From: JACKOD01 sp041591635
GTDB lineage: Bacteria; Pseudomonadota; Gammaproteobacteria; Pseudomonadales; Oleiphilaceae
Direction of reading: 5' to 3'
Assembly (NCBI GenBank): GCA_041591635.1
Contig: JBFHRO010000138.1
Location: forward strand, 1 to 8,580
DNA: 8,580 nt
Shown piece by piece: positions 6,448 through 8,580 of the stretch; position 1 is the first letter of the stretch; the number at the start of each line of letters is the position of its first letter. The position numbers and the translations under genes are program-made. The notes beneath the pieces were generated by a model that saw only the letters and a list, made by a program, of their open reading frames with translations, made no database searches and was not told the origin of the DNA.

Positions 6448-7602
6448 ATGAATGTATCTGACAGTACCGTTCTTTTCGTTTTGCCCTGGTCTTTGAAGCT
6501 CTTAGGTGGCGTCAACCAGGTGGTCATCAATCTTGCACAAGAGGCCCAACGCGCCGGTCGGTTCAAACCGCTGGTGCTGGTCACCGACTGGAATGCCCCC
6601 ACGCCTGTGTGGGGCGAGGTTCAAGGGATCAGGACGCTTCACTGGCGAGTACTCTCTTGGCGTCCGCAGTTGGCGCTCAAACAGAAACTGCAGTTTCACC
6701 TGTGGGAGCCCTTGTTTCGACGCCAATTTTTGCGTTTTTGCCGAGAGCATGGGGTGCGGGCTATTAATGTGCATTACCCCAACGAAACGGCCTTTGCGCT
6801 GGAGCGACTGGTAAGGCACACCCGAATCCCGCTGTTTCTTTCGTTTCATGGCACCGATGTCACCCGTTTGCAGAGCTTGCCGACGCCTGAGAAGACGGCA
6901 TGGAACGCCTTGCTGCAACGCGTGCGGCGGGTGATGGTGTGCTCCCGCGAGCTTGGCCAGCGGTTGCAGCATGCCGTGGGTGATGGCATCGATTATTTGG
7001 TGATCTACAACGGCGTGGGAGATCTGGCGCCGACCGGTCAGCCCGCCAACCCGGTACCGCAAAGCGGCCGGGTGATTCTCAATATAGGCAAATACGAAAC
7101 CCAAAAAGGGCAAGATGTGCTGGTGCGAGCCTTTGCCGAACTAAGTGCCGACTATCCGGATCTGCTGCTGGTGTTCGTGGGCGCCACCGCCAGCGCTCTG
7201 GAATCCTTGAAGGCCCTGTGCCAGACCCTGGGGATTGATGGCCGGGTGCTGTTTGTGCAGGATGTCAACTTTGCCGACATTCCTCCCTACTACCAACGGG
7301 CTGAGGTATTTTGCCTGCCCAGTCGAAAGGAAGGGTTTCCGCTGGTGTTGCTGGAGGCCGCCCGTTTCAACGTGCCCCTTGTGGCCACTCGCGTCGGGGG
7401 AATTCCCGAACTGATCAACAGCGGCGAAAACGGCCTGCTGGTAGCGCCCGACAACCCCGCTGAACTGGCCACGGCGCTACGGTTTTATCTCGAACACCCC
7501 GCCACCGCCAACGAAATGGCAGCGCGTTTGTTCAACAAGGTTGAAGACGGCTTTACCTGGAAAAAAGCCTACGAAGCCTACGAACACTGGTATGGCGGCT
7601 GA
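6448..7602 (+). CDS. GT4 family glycosyltransferase (GT-B fold)
   Basis: The 384-aa cytoplasmic or membrane-associated enzyme is predicted to transfer a sugar from a nucleotide-sugar donor to a growing lipid-linked glycan. The N-terminal Rossmann domain starts VLFVLPWSLKLLGGVNQVV, with the Gly-Gly turn typical of acceptor-side loops. LSFHGTD puts His134 in the position expected for the conserved active-site His. The C-terminal, donor-binding domain begins near 206 (VILNIGKYETQKGQD), and the Lys in this loop is expected to contact the donor phosphates. KEGFPLVLLEA gives the E-x7-E signature with Glu295 and Glu303, followed by VATRVGGIPELI and a GENGLLV loop, both classic for GT4 retaining enzymes. 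Donor, acceptor and linkage cannot be told. It follows the flippase after 143 bases without a clear terminator. The start at 6448 is preferred for its ribosome binding site. Confidence 0.9.
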   Translation: MNVSDSTVLFVLPWSLKLLGGVNQVVINLAQEAQRAGRFKPLVLVTDWNAPTPVWGEVQGIRTLHWRVLSWRPQLALKQKLQFHLWEPLFRRQFLRFCREHGVRAINVHYPNETAFALERLVRHTRIPLFLSFHGTDVTRLQSLPTPEKTAWNALLQRVRRVMVCSRELGQRLQHAVGDGIDYLVIYNGVGDLAPTGQPANPVPQSGRVILNIGKYETQKGQDVLVRAFAELSADYPDLLLVFVGATASALESLKALCQTLGIDGRVLFVQDVNFADIPPYYQRAEVFCLPSRKEGFPLVLLEAARFNVPLVATRVGGIPELINSGENGLLVAPDNPAELATALRFYLEHPATANEMAARLFNKVEDGFTWKKAYEAYEHWYGG

Positions 7603-7604
7603 CG

Positions 7605-7892
7605 GTGAGCCGGTTGGTGTATCAACCGCTGGCCGACATCCATCGAGTAGCGGCACGCTTTCGCATTGCCATGTCCAGGGCAGATGCCTTGTCCGGCAGT
7701 TGTCCGTTACCGAATCTCAGGAATGTTCCTACACTGGGCACACTGATTACCTGATGGATTAACGCATGGGAACTCTCTCAGGTTCAGCTGCTGAAACAAT
7801 CCGTTAAGTATGTTCATAAAAACTGCGCCGTTACCTGGGTAGCGCTGGATGCCGTCGCAGTGGCGAAAATCAAGGCGCAGACGGATGCTTAA
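7605..7892 (+). pseudogene. Interrupted short reading frame behind the glycosyltransferase (in-frame TGA)
   Basis: GTG 7605 lies two bases after the glycosyltransferase stop and opens 49 codons (VSRLVYQPLADIHRVAARFR...) to TGA 7752-7754. The same frame then continues for 45 codons to TAA 7890-7892, with natural-looking protein (WELSQVQLLKQSVKYVHKN..., ending AKIKAQTDA). Read through the TGA it would be a 95-residue product. The simplest reading is a gene broken by a nonsense mutation. An alternative is an indel at about 7755-7763: ATG 7754 followed by a one-base deletion would give MDNAWELSQVQ and a 45-aa product. Neither half has a strong ribosome binding site and neither is recognised. A UGA-decoding (selenocysteine) explanation is unlikely, since no matching stem-loop was noticed. 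This stretch is otherwise empty up to the next ribosome binding site. Confidence 0.4.
7611..7628 (+). other. Short perfect hairpin just after the glycosyltransferase stop
   Basis: CGGTTG (7611-7616) pairs with CAACCG (7623-7628) around a 6-base loop, nine bases after the stop. No T-run follows, so it is not a standard terminator. It could stabilise the 3' end of the message or be chance. Confidence 0.25.
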
Positions 7893-7939
7893 AGTGAAAC
7901 GGCGGAACGCGTGTGCATTACCCCAAAGGAGCAAACAGC

Positions 7940-8580
7940 ATGGGAATTATTGAGGTATTGGGTGCGCTTTATCCGTTGTTGCCCAGGTATGCCGAAGAAG
8001 GAGGTGAATACACCTGCGTTGCCCGTGCTGACCTGATCACCCAATTGGCCGAGCAGTTGCCCAGCGCCGCGGATCTTGCTGAATCTGCGGTGGCCGTTGC
8101 GCAGCGCGTATTCAGCACCACGGGCTTGCTGCACGAGGCCAAACTTCAGGAAGGCGTCTGGCAGTTTGTGTCGAGCCCCGCCGCGCTCTTTGCCCGTTCG
8201 TTGCTGATTTGCCTGACCGATTCGCAGCAGTTTGTCTTCGATCGCGCCTTCTGGAACGCACAGGGTGATTTTTCTCCGCGGATTGATGAGCAACGCAAAT
8301 TACTGCGTCACGTCGAGCTGAATCGCCAGGCACACCATGCTCAGGGTGCCCAACCCATTCGCTACGTTCATGTGGCCTGGGGGCTGATCCATCTGGACGG
8401 CAAGGTTCTGTTTCGAATGCGGGAGGACAAAAAACGCCCCGGTTTGGGTAATTTTGTGCCGATTGGCGGGCGCCTGTCGCAGGACGACTTGAAAGCCGTC
8501 GGTGTTTCTGACGCTTTGGCCGTATTGCAATCGCCGCGTGCCGCCAAGGAGCCGCAGGCCATACAGCAAGCCCTGCAACG
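7940..8580 (+). CDS. Protein with a probable C-terminal Nudix-like fold (partial, 3' end outside window)
   Basis: The start is well supported: AGGAG (7927-7931) lies 8 bases before ATG 7940, and the frame stays open through 213 codons to the edge. Residues 1-135 contain no motif I recognise; they are mostly helical in character, could include a winged-helix region, and have a conspicuous aromatic stretch (FVFDRAFWNAQGDF, 98-111). From 140 the sequence looks like the first strands of a Nudix domain: IRYVHVAWGLIHLDGKVLFR, then GLGNFVPIGGRL (168-179), where GG would begin the Nudix box. The canonical box should continue with Glu soon after. Here about 30 residues (SQDDLKAVGVSD... to QQALQ) follow first, so the REL-EE part would lie just past the edge if this is an insertion-bearing Nudix. 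Nudix enzymes hydrolyse nucleoside-diphosphate-linked substrates or act as ligand sensors; the role here is unknown. Base composition matches the neighbours. Confidence 0.75.
   Translation, partial: MGIIEVLGALYPLLPRYAEEGGEYTCVARADLITQLAEQLPSAADLAESAVAVAQRVFSTTGLLHEAKLQEGVWQFVSSPAALFARSLLICLTDSQQFVFDRAFWNAQGDFSPRIDEQRKLLRHVELNRQAHHAQGAQPIRYVHVAWGLIHLDGKVLFRMREDKKRPGLGNFVPIGGRLSQDDLKAVGVSDALAVLQSPRAAKEPQAIQQALQ

Overview
The window is bacterial, GC-rich and gene-dense. It looks like an accessory cell-surface polysaccharide region of a gammaproteobacterium, possibly a marine one. That placement rests on overall protein style (a WzxC-type flippase, a GT4 glycosyltransferase, a DUF2145-like protein) and is only a guess at the taxon. 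No tRNA, rRNA, CRISPR array or intact mobile element was seen.

Layout. (1) At 1-398 lie the C-terminal end of an unidentified + strand gene, a short decayed-looking ORF directly behind it, and a convincing intrinsic terminator. (2) At 651-3287 is a large predicted outer-membrane lipoprotein of 878 aa. It has a lipoprotein signal peptide, 15 perfectly phased Gln/Pro hexapeptide repeats, a domain resembling the RIFT-barrel domain of rhamnogalacturonan-lyase-like (PcRGLX/YetA) proteins, and a probable helical C-terminal domain. (3) At 3334-4558, on the - strand and convergent with the lipoprotein, is a two-gene unit: a small exported protein followed by an exported DUF2145-like protein that carries His and Cys motifs reminiscent of permuted papain-fold (NlpC/P60, LRAT) enzymes. 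(4) At 4823-7602, on the + strand, are a Wzx/WzxC-type polysaccharide flippase and a GT4 family glycosyltransferase. (5) At 7605-7892 is a short reading frame interrupted by an in-frame TGA, probably a decayed gene. (6) From 7940 to the window edge is a good new CDS with a strong ribosome binding site. It has an uncharacterised N-terminal region followed by what looks like the start of a Nudix fold, cut off by the edge.

How the genes may work together (inference). The glycosyltransferase would add a sugar to a lipid-linked oligosaccharide at the inner face of the cytoplasmic membrane, and the flippase would move the product across. The repeat-bearing lipoprotein could bind or process the polysaccharide at the cell surface. 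The DUF2145-like pair is a separate, oppositely transcribed unit with no visible link to polysaccharide assembly. The most unusual items are the repeat/RIFT lipoprotein, the DUF2145-like protein with its candidate catalytic residues, and the interrupted ORF at 7605-7892.
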